Assembly (NCBI GenBank): GCA_013397075.1 | Contig: VWZS01004822.1 | Coordinates: 428,637 to 492,636, forward strand | Source of the DNA: Rhabdornis inornatus | Taxonomy: Eukaryota; Chordata; Aves; Passeriformes; Rhabdornithidae | Direction: 5' to 3' | Length of the DNA stretch: 64,000 nt | Shown: in pieces, positions 13,129-24,672 of the stretch | How positions within the stretch are numbered: the first letter of the stretch is position 1 | Layout: each line of letters opens with the position of its first letter | Translations under genes and position numbers: made by a program | The notes under the pieces: model-generated | Seen by the model: only the letters and a program-made list of their open reading frames with translations | What the model was told of the DNA's origin: nothing | Database searches by the model: none

Positions 13129-14650
13129 TCTAGTTTTTGGCTTATTGTGGTGGTTATGGTTTCTTGACCCTGACTGGATACTAGGTGCTTAAGAAAGCTG
13201 CTGTATTAGCTGGACAGGGAAGAAAACTATAATGAAAGGCTCATGGGTCAAGATAAGGGCAGGGAGAGATCCCTCACCAGTTGCTGTCATGGGCAAAACA
13301 GACTTACTTTCTAAAACTACCTGAAATGAGTTTGCAGGGAGATGCACATCCGTCATATCTTTCTAGTAACAAGTGCTAGAACAAGAGGAAAGGACCTCAA
13401 GTTGTTCCAGAGGAGGTTTAGATTTAATATTAGGAAGGATAATAACCAAAAATTGAGTCTAGCATTGGAACAGGATACCTGGGGAAGTGGTGGAGTCATC
13501 ATCCCAGGATATAAAAAAAACATTTAGATGGGTCAGTTAGGGCTGTGGCTTAGTGATGGACTTGACGGGGCTGGATTAACAATTGGACTTTAGGATCTTA
13601 AAGGCCCTTTCCAACCTGAATGATTCTATGGGCCTGTGAATTAAAACAAGAAATATTTTAAGTTATAACCAATCAAACCAGAGCAGGACAATGAGAAATT
13701 GCTACCAAATCTTCCCCTCATCCCCCCTTCATCCCAGGCACAACATTATCCTGAATTATTTACTTTCTTCCTCTGAGAGGTGCAGTGAGATGGGAAATGG
13801 GGGTTGGGGTCAGTTTATTGCACAATATCTCTGCTGGTCCTTCCTCCTCATGGGGAGAACCCCCAGTCTTCCTCTGCTCAGCATGGGGTTCCTTCCATTG
13901 GAGACAGTCCCCCATGGACTTCTCCAGCATTGGTCCTTCCCATGGGCTGCAGTTCATCACAAACTGCTCCAGCATGGGTCCGTTTCATGATGTGCAGTCC
14001 TTCAGGCACAGCCTGCTTCAGTGTGAGTCCCCTTCAGGGTCACAAGACCTGCCAGGAAACCTGCTCCAACATGGATTCCTCTCTCTAAGGGACAACAGGT
14101 CCCGCCAGGAGCCTGCTCCAGCACAGGCTTGCCACAGGGTCACAGCCTCCTTCAGGCATGCACTTTCTCCAATGTGGGGTCCTTCATGGACTGTGAGTGG
14201 ATCTCTGCTCCACCACGGACCTCCCTGGGCTGCAGGGGCCCATCTGACTCACCATGGTCTGCATCAGGGGCTGCAGGGCAATCTCTGCTCCAGTGTCTCC
14301 AGAGCACCTCCTCCCCCTCCTTCTGCACTCACTTTGTTGTCTGCAGGGCTTTTTCTCTCATATACTCCTCTCTCCAGATGCAGCATGTTGCACAGATATG
14401 TTTTCCCTTCTTGTATGTGCCATCACAGAGGCACCACCACTGACAATGACTGATTCAACCTTGGCCAGCAGTGGGTCCAACCTGGAGTCGCTGGCATTGA
14501 CTCCATTGTATGCAGGCGCAGCCTCAGGCATCCTCCTGCAGAAGACACCCCTGTATTCCCCCTGCCACCAAAACCCACCATGCAAATCCAATACTTGTAT
14601 CTCTGCAATTTGTCATTTACAGCTAATATCTGAAGTCTGTTGCTTTCTTC
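13129..14650 (-). mobile_element. Avian ERV long terminal repeat, split by a CR1
   Basis: Both outer parts match, from memory, a long LTR family common in songbirds and read here in reverse. The left part (13129-13345) has 'ggttatggtttcttgaccctgactgg' and 'atgaaaggctcatgggtcaagataagg'. The right part (13632-14650) has 'accaatcaaaccagagcagg', then a series of diverged 'ctgctccagcatgggtcc' / 'gggctgcag' units, then 'tcacagaggcaccaccactg' and 'ccaaaacccaccatgcaaatccaatac'. No internal retroviral genes are attached, so it is probably a solo LTR. Outer ends are approximate and I could not find a convincing target-site duplication. Overlapping frames of up to 222 codons in the right part (13785-14453 plus) come from reading this LTR and are not genes. 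Confidence 0.75.
13350..13631 (+). mobile_element. CR1 LINE 3' end nested inside the LTR
   Basis: The segment carries the CR1 3' sequence in forward order: 'ggacctcaagttgttccag', 'aggaggtttagatttaatattagg', 'cattggaacaggatacctgg', 'ggaagtggtggagtcatcatcc', then the end 'ttaaaggccctttccaacctgaatgattctatgg'. The tail at 13605-13630 is the standard CR1 terminus. About 280 bp remain, a normal 5'-truncated copy. LTR sequence continues on both sides in the opposite orientation, which places this insertion after the LTR. Confidence 0.88.
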
Positions 14651-17600
14651 TTTATGGCAGCTCATTATGGTAGTTGATTGCAGCAAGCTAATCCTCTCCT
14701 GCCTAGTCACATCACCTCTGCACTAAAGAAATCCATTTCCCTTTTCCTCTTCTCATCTCTCACACGCTCCATTCCCCTTACCATGTCAGCAGTATAGTAC
14801 TAATGAGTATATCACTGTAAAGTAAAGGTGATCAAAGAAGAAAGGGAAAACTTAAAAATAAACAAAGCGATTAAGGTAGCTCTAGGCACATGTATCTGGT
14901 TGCAATGAAGAACTACTAATGTAATATTTTTCTAGGGAAAAAAAAGGGTCAGTCACTTCAAATCTTTCTCTGAAGGCAATCAGCCAATGAGAAATCAGGC
15001 ATTAACTCCCAGATTCTGGGCAGCATGCTCTCTCTCCTTTGCTGAAAAGCGTTGAACCCACAATGTTGATATAAAGAACTCATTATTTTCTCCAGGAAAC
15101 CTATATGGAGCTCAAATTTCTTGAAAGATTAGAAAATTAGTATAATGATTTTCCTAATTGTGGTGGGGTTATAAATTACAGTAACTGCATTTCAAAATAG
15201 AAGAACTAGAACTTTTTAATCTGCTTCTTATATTTCAAACACACAGTTTGCAGGAAAGGAGCAGTGGCAGGAAAATAAGAAACGGATATGGGTGATTTAC
15301 AAGATAAAATATGCTTCTTTTCACTGTGCATTCTGACTTTAATAGCAAAAAGGAAAACCCAAATCAATCCTCCCTATGTCATGTCTCATGAAATGTATGA
15401 AATGTGCCTTCCACATATTAACTGGCCTATTGCCTAGATTAATGTTTGCTCTAGACATGTAAATGCAAATTAAACTTTTAATGAAAATTAATTATTTCTT
15501 TGCATTATGCACACAGACCTATGGCTCTGAGATCAGATGACAGCAAGCCAATGAATAACAAAATCTATCAAGAACAAAGAAAGAGCAAAGAAAACTATAG
15601 CCCCTTTATAAAATGGAAGTTTTCAATGCTCCATTTAATGTTTTCTGAAATACATGAAATAGGGAAAGGGATATTAATTCCTCAAAGAAGGCTAGCAATA
15701 ATGAAAGTATTATCTTCACTTTATATTAATTTTTTTGAAATGTAAAGGTTGATGCTTACTAATTGTATGTGAATGTTCATAGGCCCAAGAAGAGGAAAGT
15801 CGTGACTTACCCTTCAACTCTGCTGCATTATTCCCTATGATGAATGTATTATTAAAATGCAACAAGAACCACTACTCTGACACGAGTTTTAGCATCAGCC
15901 ACTGCAGAACTTACTGTCTTGGCCATATTTTTATTCTATCCTTTTTCTGGTTTAATTTTAAAGGCAATTTTCCAGGGAAATGATTATGATTAGGAGTTTC
16001 CATAGATGCAAAAGTTTCAAAAGCTAGCCAAACCATTAAGTTACATATTTTCACAGAAGTGGAATCTAAATTTGTTCATCCTGGTTTTACAGAGAGTAAA
16101 ACTAATAATCATAGATTGAGGATTAAGAAATTGTTGGGATTTTTACAGTCTATTGCAAACATCGGTCTACTCCTACTTGTGTAAATAGGACATATACTGG
16201 ACATCTCTGGCAGTGAAACCAAGGAAACTATCAAGCTCTTTGGAAAATAGTATAAATACTATACAGTTCATTTATAATTTTTCTTATTTGTGTGATTTGG
16301 ATGCATTTTCAAAATTCATAAAAGCTAGGCCCTGCATATTTTCATCCGGAAAAACTCTGGTTCAGTGCAAGAGTTTTGCTTCAGGAATTAATTCAGGGAT
16401 CAACTCAGTTCTCCAAAATAAATCTGGTTCTTTACATCCCTGTGAAAATAAAGATACCTATTTTTTTTTTTTTTTAAGAAGTAAACAAAACCATATAACT
16501 TGCAGCATGGTAAGCTGGAATTCTATGGTAAAGCAGAACTTTTTTTCCTAGATATCTAGATTTTCGACTATTTTATGTTTTTAACACCTTTCTCTTTCAG
16601 TAAACAGTTACACTTATGAAAACACACAATCACCTTGAATGGTTCACAACAGTACACTGATCACAGAACACATTATTTCCTTCTCTCTGGTCACTGGCAG
16701 TAAATGCAAGCTGAATGTCAAGGCAAGCCACTGCTGCACCAGAGACACTGAAGTTGCTGGTCCTCAGCTACCCTGTTTTTTGGCAATTCCCTGTTTTCTA
16801 CTTCAGTTGTTCTTTTTTTTTTTTTTGTCACCGAATCACTAGTAAAGTAAATTGATGTTTGAGAACTGATGGAGAACTCATAGAAGTCACCTAAAGCTTT
16901 TTGCATTGACCCCAATAAGGTATTGAATACCTAGATGGATTGACCCATGAATTATCAAGAGTTCCTTAAAAGATCCCGTAAAAATATTTTTTCTTTCAGT
17001 CAGGATTCAATCTTCAAAGAAGATGCAATTTCCTGTCAGTTTAATATAAAACATTCCACATTTTTTCAACAAAAATGAAGAAATTCAGTCATAGGACTTG
17101 ACCTGAATGCAGCTAGGAATCTTGATTTAAGATTATTAATTGCTTTATGACTCAAAACTCAATATGAAAACACTGCAAAAACAAGATGCAATTTGTTTGG
17201 TTTGGTTTTGAGGTTTTTTGCTTTTTTCCTCTGGCATTTTATACAGTGTGAGAAATAAACAGCTGGGGTAAGCAGCAGGCTTTTCAATATGTTTTATTTA
17301 TTTATACACAGAACTTTAAGCATATGTCATATTGATGGCATTTACATCATAATATATGTTGTTCCCTATAGCTGTGCAAATTCATCAAAATTGTCTGAAT
17401 ATCTACTGAATGCTAAGGGAGGAACAGCTTACCAAACTTTTCTTCCATCTGGTTCTTATCCCGCAGGCTCAGCTTTTCTGCATAAAGTGCTCAGAGAAGG
17501 AAATATATATTTTAAAATGTAATAGCCTGCCTCTGAAAGAAAGTGGTTCCTTTTCTCAGTCCAAAGGGATAAAGAAATAGACATAGGAATTTAGTTTGTT

Positions 17601-20600
17601 CCAGCCTTGAGAACAAAAATAATAGAAGAGAAGCATGCACAATGAGAAGAGGATAACATCTAGGTTAAATAAATTGCATTAGAAAATGTGGGTTTATATG
17701 ACAGCTTGTAGACCAAATACGCCTTTTCACTTGTACAATTCCACTTAAATTTATTTGTATTTGACAGATTTACTGATACAGAAGTTCTGTTCTTTAGGTT
17801 TATGCTGACATTTTAAGACTTTGCCCTCCACTGAATGGTGCCTAAGATGCTAACACTTATGCTCATCCATAGTCTGAGATAGCACATCAGGAAAAATTAT
17901 CCAGGGGCTTCTCTTCGTATGTAGGACTGGAGTCAGTCCATGCATACTTCACTCACAGATACCAGGCCTGTGAGCTGTTCTATCAAGGCTATAAGCCTCA
18001 ATGTGGAAAACTCTCTAAAACTCTCACTCTAATTAGGATAAGCAAGTACTGATTTCTCCAGTCTTTGACATTGTTAGAGTGTCTGATGATATCCACCAAA
18101 CCTTTCTGCTTGATTTATTTGGTCTAGGTTAAGCCTGCTCCACATCAAACCAGATAAAATAACCTTCAATAAAAATTAAACAAGTTCAAAAACCATAATG
18201 CATCAAAATCCAGTGTTGTATTGTTGTGTTTTTTTTGCTTTAGAAGATTAATGGAGATCTATCTTTATATGTTTTGTTCTGGACAGTGAGTGAAAATTTA
18301 TGCTGCATTTAGTGGGATGTCCCCAAAGATGGAAAACTTAGCTCAAAATGAATAAATGACTGCCCTAAATGACTAAAATGTGGTCTTTAAAGTAGTAGAC
18401 ATACTTGAAATATACTTTACATAGCAGCGTAATACTATCTGCTATTTGTTTTTTTGCATAAGCACCAACAGCAGTAATGATCCACTTATTACTACAAACC
18501 ATGGGCAGAAAATAGTCAGAAAAATGGAGCCAGTGAGTAGTACTGTAACCATGGCAACAGTTGTCTGGTGTCTTGCCCATGCAGTATGGAATGAGAAGAC
18601 ACATGCCTTTGGACTCAGGGGGATAAACTGTCTCAACACCAATGACTTACCTTCTGCTTTTTCTCAGCACTCCCAAAGGACTGCTGGTGCCTTTTGTTGA
18701 GAAAAATGCGACAAGTCTGAAAAATGACAGGTGAAATGGAAACCTAGATAAGATAGAATCTTGACTTAATTCCCAAAAGATAAAATCTGTGTATTTCTTG
18801 GCAATGTAAAGATTTTCAAGACTGAAGATAGCATATACCCTTTTTATTCTGCGTAGCCTGCAACCACAAATCTTCTTAAGATATATGTTATCTTTTCAGT
18901 AAAAGTTTGTTTTGTGATATGCCTACCACCTAAGCTGTAAATAACTGGTGTTAAAAAAAAAAAATCTTCCCATTTTTTGAAAATAGCACAAATTCTAAAC
19001 CATCTTGATTTCTGAATTTATGACAATTTATATTTACTGTGCCTCCAGTAGCAATTTAAAGAGTATCTATGTTTTACATTACTCACTCACTGGTCGTATT
19101 AATATGGTTTAAAAAAAAAGGAAAACTACAGGAAAAAAATTTGCTTTTATTACATGGTTGGCACATGAAGTTTTCTTCCTTGGGCAATGGTATCCAAAAT
19201 TATGTGCTTATCTTGTTAAGCATTCACAAACTCAGTGGGAAAGCTGAAAACAAACATGCCATTTTATCCTTGGAAAGGCCATTAATAGGGTGGGAGAATC
19301 TATTTTTGTCATTCCAAAATCATTCTTTGTTCCCTACCTCATGTTTATTTCTGCAAATAATAAGAAAGAACTCTAGCTCCAAAACCATCTAGCAAAGTAG
19401 AGAACAGAATGCCAGCAACCAGAGGAATACTGAGTCCTTGAGCTTACTCAGAGTCCTATAGTGATGTAGCTGACTGGAGTCCCTTCACTAATGTGAAAGA
19501 GTACAAATAATTTCAGACATAATATGAAAATACATGTATGCTATAATTCAGCGTCATCATCAGAAAATTATCATGATATTTACTTCTCTAATGAAAATTG
19601 GCTGGTATGCTTCCATTAAATAGAAACAGGAAGATATTAATGGGTCCAATAAAGCTGGAGAAATGGGAAAGGGCTGGCATGTGATTTTTTCTGTTCATAA
19701 ATGCAAGAAAGCATCCAGTGAGAGAAAAAAAAAATGACATTCATATATTAAATTTTATATATATCAAAAGAATCACCAGTGTTCCTGTCTACATTTCTCA
19801 GCAAAAATATTTTCTCACTTTCCAATGGTGGAAATGAACCTCAGAAGGATTAACGAAAAATAGAAAAAAGCTAAAATGAAGAATAAATAAAAAAATAGGT
19901 CTGAATACAGTCTACATAATGTATAACATAGGAAACAATAGCATATTCCCACTCAGGATACTGAGTTTTATTGTGGAATTTAAATATATGTATTCAAATA
20001 ATAGAAATAACATGATTGTATCAGAGGCTTGATAAAGACTGCCATATAAAAGCAAATAAAATGACTGAACAGTTTGATTTGAAACAGGACAGGAAAGAAG
20101 TAAAAAAAATAGACAATTTCAAGAACATAAATGGAATCTTGGTCTCCTAGAATAGTTGCAGAAAAACATTTCAGTTAAGTTCATCCTTCAGAACTTTTTA
20201 AAAAAATGTGTGCTTGTGGCACATAATTATTTTGTGGAACTTTTCTACCACAAAAATGTATTAGACCAACAAAATTTAATAGTATACCTGTACCACTGAA
20301 ACACATGCTATTTAAAAATGTCTATATTTATACAATACTGAGTGAAATCTGAATTCCATGAATTCCTATGATTCAAGTTGTGCCTTGCCTTCTGTTTGTC
20401 AGAAAAACAACTTCAACTAAGTTCAACTATAGATGCCTATTGTGAATTTTCCTATGCCTTTCCCAGAAGTAAATCCTGCAGACTAAAAAAAGACACAGAG
20501 CCATGAAAACCAACACTTACTCCAAATAACAATTGCTACTGTATCTTATTTTTATTTTCTTAATTATTTTTATAGGTAAATTACATCCACTAAAACATAA

Positions 20601-20800
20601 TTTTAATTTAAAAATGCACTTTTCTTGAGATCCAGATGCTACATAAAATTAGATAAATCTTGCTCTGTTGTGCATTTGGAAAAAACAAGAATCAAGTAAA
20701 ATCAAAATCAATCTACTTTGCTTTTCAGCATTAATTTCATTTTATTGTTTTTATAAAAATTTTACAACTGTTTGAAGCAAAAATGAAAAATTTGTCTTCT
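14651..20800. other. Unique AT-rich DNA, no gene seen
   Basis: Homopolymer runs occur near 16461 (T), 16813 (T) and 18953 (A). Frames stay below 113 codons and show no family features. An octamer-like ATGCAAAT at 15463-15470 next to TAATTA-type sequence is ordinary for this composition. An RFX-type motif at 18545 is listed separately. Confidence 0.5.
18545..18558. promoter_or_regulatory. RFX X-box-like palindrome
   Basis: 'gtaaccatggcaac' fits the X-box form GTNNCC-N2-GGNAAC with both half sites intact. RFX transcription factors (ciliary genes, MHC class II promoters) bind this motif. No promoter or ciliary gene is visible nearby, so function is unknown. Confidence 0.45.
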
Positions 20801-20803
20801 GGT

Positions 20804-20943
20804 AAAAAAAACCAAACCAACCAACCAAACAAAAACAAACTAACAAAAAAATCAAAACAAACAAAAAAAACCCCAAAACAAACAAAAAACCCCCCCCACA
20901 CAAAAAAAAGCAACCCAACCCCCTGCAAAAAAAAACCCCAAAA
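20804..20943. repeat. A/C-rich low-complexity tract
   Basis: About 140 bases with only scattered G and T: runs of A broken by C, such as 'accaaaccaaccaacc', and an eight-C run near 20891. The reverse strand gives cysteine/phenylalanine/glycine-rich frames that are artefacts. Compare the tracts at 22011, 24244, 35313 and 54604. Confidence 0.95.
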
Positions 20944-22010
20944 CTGAGACTCAATATTTTTTTTAATTGTCAGAACAATTATCTGGCATTTAACATGGCA
21001 GATGTTTTTAATAGGTATTTGTTGCTGCTTCTTGCTGCATATTTACTCAACTGCACTGCTGCAGGATAAACCACCATAGGTGAAATTATCAGAGTAGGCA
21101 AAGGGCTTCTCAAGTGCTTTTTCCAATTAGGGCATTTAGGTATCCATGCAACATTTTTTTCTTTCTAGTCCCTAAAGAAAGCCATTGCTTCTTGTGTCTA
21201 TGGCAATAGGCTAGTGAAAAACATTTGTTTTGGCTGAGCACTCTGTAGGGATTCTACAGGAATGATTCAACAGTAGCCAGAAAGCAATTATGCTTTTTCA
21301 GAGGCATGAAAATTAAATGTAATCATACCTTGATTTAGTTTGTGGAATTTTAACCAGAGACTCCACACAAATCCCAGACATACCTCACTGCTTTAATTGT
21401 TTAATTATTATTTGTGATATGAAACAGATGCTTTTCTTGGTGACCTCATCTACCTAAATATCACTTTGTAACATATGCTAAATGGCCACCTTGCAATTAG
21501 GTCAGGCAATTAAGAACACAGCCAGATGGTTGCTTAATGTAAGTGAATACTGTTAGGAGATTTTTTTTTTTAAGTACATTTAGTAAGACTTATAGTTTTT
21601 GCATTTTATGCTGTTTCAAACTTTGACCAGTATCTTATTGGTGTCGATTTTCAGTGCACCAGGAGAGGGTTAATAACAGTTTATCTGTAGTAGATCCTGT
21701 CTGATATTAATGTTTTTTTCTTCCTTTTTTCATTTTTACTTTTGAAATGGTGGTGGAAAAGAACAGCTCTAAGAAAAATTAATGTATTGATACATTATTT
21801 TAGAAAGCTAATGAGCAAAGTTCATCTCCTTGAGCATGTGAGAGGAATAAATATTCTGCTTTTTCAATGGCAAAGAAGCATATTACTCGCATGACTTTGT
21901 AAAGCTATCAGTCCTACTCCAGGTTGAAAAAAATCATTACTCAGATTGTATCATGAGGTTTGCCTCAAAATTAGGATGTTAAAAAATTTTTTTCAAGTAT
22001 TTGTCAAGGA
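20944..22010. other. Unique AT-rich DNA, no gene seen
   Basis: No repeat body or credible coding frame was identified between the two low-complexity tracts. Confidence 0.5.
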
Positions 22011-22111
22011 TTTTTTTTTTTTTTATTTGGTGTGTTTAGGGTTTTTGTTTGGTTGGGGTTTTTTGTTGGTTTTTTGTTTTGTTTTGTGGTTTTTGGTTTG
22101 TTTTTTTTTTT
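22011..22111. repeat. T/G-rich low-complexity tract
   Basis: About 100 bases of T and G almost exclusively, with short G runs ('ttaggg', 'ttgggg'). The composition is the strand mirror of the tract at 20804-20943, about 1.1 kb away. Confidence 0.95.
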
Positions 22112-24243
22112 ATGGAGGCATTAATTTCTTATGGCTTTCAATCTGAAATTTATTCTTAGATAGTCCCATATAGATTCAAGTTTTCAGCACTGTTTTCGTT
22201 ACTTAGTTACTCTTTCTTAACCTGTGAACTTCTTGCTTTGGTATTTCTTTCAATGTTGTTCACAGTTACTCAAATCTCAAAACATCTTTTAAGTTTTAAA
22301 AGGTCGTTTAAGTTTCCTGACACATTCCTCTGTTCAGGCAGGTTTTGAGAACTTTCTATCTCTATCTGGCATTTCCAAAGGTGCAGCTCAGAAATTAACA
22401 GCAACTCCAGACAACCTGCAACTACTCTGGAAATGACAAATATGAATGTGATGGATGGAATTACCTATTATATAAGTAACATACAATTGCTCTGTACATT
22501 TGCAGTTTGATAAACATTTCCTGAACAAAGCACTAGAGCTGTCATTCTTGAATAGGATCTACAGGCATATGTGTCCAAATGAATCAGAATTTACAGAGCA
22601 TAGACTTCGTTACACCCATGCACCTCTATCTGCTGAGGTATTCCAAAATACTTTTATTTTAGCACCTTTGTGCTTTTACTGTGAAAACCATGAGGGGAAA
22701 AAAAAGTAAAAGAAATATTGAATTTAATGTGGTAATGCATTTTTCTCTTTTCAATAAAAGTAGACAAATGAAGTCATTATACTCTTTTTTTGGAAACCAA
22801 TTCCCCTCTCTTTCTGATCTACCAATAATATAGTTTTGTCCTAATATTTAAGTAGAAGCCTGAACCTGTGAAGCAGAAATTGTCTCATTGTTAATCAAAG
22901 CTGTGGTTTAATATGATTTAGGTCAAGGAAATAAACCTTCTCTGTGCAGCTTGATTGCTGGTACTGACATCACCACTTTTATTACTTTCACTGCTTTGGA
23001 AACCAATTGACATTCAGTTCAGAAATAACTCTGTTTGCTCAGCCAAACTGACTTCAACGCTCTGTCTGTGAGCTGACAGCTGGCTTGCAACAGATGATGA
23101 TGAGTGATCAGCTGATCATGTCTGAAAACAGAACCAAGCACCTGGAACCATCTTAAATTCACATTTGTATTGCATTTGGAATAGTTATGTAGGCCTCAAG
23201 AACTGACATTATACCATCATATCTCTGTTCAATATTAGCTTTTGCAAAATTGGTTTCTTCCAGCTGAATTTGCATAGCTGAGTTTACCTGTGCATATATG
23301 TGAAACGCTTCTCTAGTTCTGTAAATTAAGCATTCACACCATCTTTGGCATCCACAGACTTTTTTTCCCAGAAAATGTCTCCTCAGACTGAAGTAAAATT
23401 AAGATAGTTCAGAGATTAAAATAATCGAAGATTACTGTCTCTATATTCAAATTTTAAAAGCCTCTTACAGGCTTCAGTCACCAACCCAATCTTTTGCCTT
23501 CAGGATTTTTTTAATTATCTTTTACCATGTCATCCATAACTACAAATCTTGGTGATATTGATATAAATGTTTGTGCCTTAGCCACAGAAATGCTCACATT
23601 GAATACTTTTTTTGGTAAGAGTTGTACATATAAAATGGAGAAATTATTGGCTTACCTTGCTTGTTGACATATCAAATGACAAATGGAATAACAAGCTTTT
23701 CATTCTGTGAGACTGTTGCTCAGTGTTGATGGTCGTATTGCTGCAGCTTATGTCTAGTCACAGGTTCAGAAAAAGTAGCAGCTGAAGACCAGCATACATG
23801 CCCCACTGTGTGATACAACAAAGATCTTTGGATATGCCTGAACTTGGGAAGGAGACACCTACAGAAAAATTAACTGTCTGATCTTCAATTATCCAAGGAC
23901 ATTATGACTGAGGGAATGGTTAACTGACATTACTGACACTGCATTAATCAGAGGGCTTTAACATGGGCTATTATAGTATATGCTACCAGGGTCCTGTGAA
24001 TAATCATCCTTTGTAAATAAGCAGTAGGTCTGTGCCTTCTGAAAGAAGCTTTTTCTAGAAATTCTAACTGGATGTTACACCACAGGTAGACTTTGTAACT
24101 GATTTTTATCAGGAAGTAAAAAGCTGTATGGAAAGGATTTCTGTGAGAGGACAAACGCATGGCTGCTAGTGAAGGAATTAATTATTTATATTTGAAATAT
24201 TCAGATAAGATCTTTCATCAGAGTGTTTTAAAGGACCTGGGAC
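22112..24243. other. Unique DNA, no gene seen
   Basis: Frames are 70 codons or fewer and without domains. No repeat body was recognised. Confidence 0.5.
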
Positions 24244-24303
24244 AAAAAACACAAAAAAAGCAAACAAAAACCTCCCCAAACAAAAAGCCCAACAACTAAA
24301 CCC
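24244..24303. repeat. A/C-rich low-complexity tract
   Basis: About 60 bases of A-runs interrupted by C and a few G/T, similar in style to 20804-20943. Confidence 0.9.
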
Positions 24304-24549
24304 ATATAAAACCTATAAGTTTTATAGCCTCTATATTTGATTCTCAGTTCCCATTGGTGTTATACTTTATTTAGAGTAATGAGGTTTTATGGCATGGTGA
24401 TGACATTTAAAAGTACCTGATTAAAGGATAAGCAGCCAGGCTCCTTACAGTGGTACTGCCTGACAGTAATTACAAACTGAAATATAATAAGTTCCTTTAA
24501 ACATGAGAACATTATTTTGTAGAATGGTCAAACACAGGTTATTCAGTAT

Positions 24550-24672
24550 GACTGTGGAGTTTCCATCCTCGGAGACATTCAAAAGTCAACTGGATCCTAT
24601 CCTGAGCTGGATTAGACAGTCTTCAGAAGTCCCTGCCAACTTTATTACTGACTCCGTAGCTATTATGGAATG
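24550..24672 (+). mobile_element. CR1 LINE 3' remnant
   Basis: 'ctgtggagtttccatcctcggagacattcaaaa' followed by 'ctggatcctatcctgagctgg' and 'agaagtccctgccaac' follows the forward order of the CR1 3' UTR (its 'gtggagtctccatccttggagatattcaaaa ... ctggac ... aggtcccttccaacc' blocks). The final octamer tail is reduced to 'ctattatggaatg'. Diverged, short and inactive. Confidence 0.75.

Noticed and set aside
15463..15470. Octamer motif ATGCAAAT next to TAATTA sites as an enhancer
   Set aside because: Both motifs recur many times in this AT-rich window (for example near 46504, 55513 and 57855), so single matches carry no weight.
20737..20954. Cys/Phe/Gly-rich frames resembling a small membrane protein
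   Set aside because: Produced by the A/C-rich low-complexity tract; the apparent membrane segments are a composition artefact.
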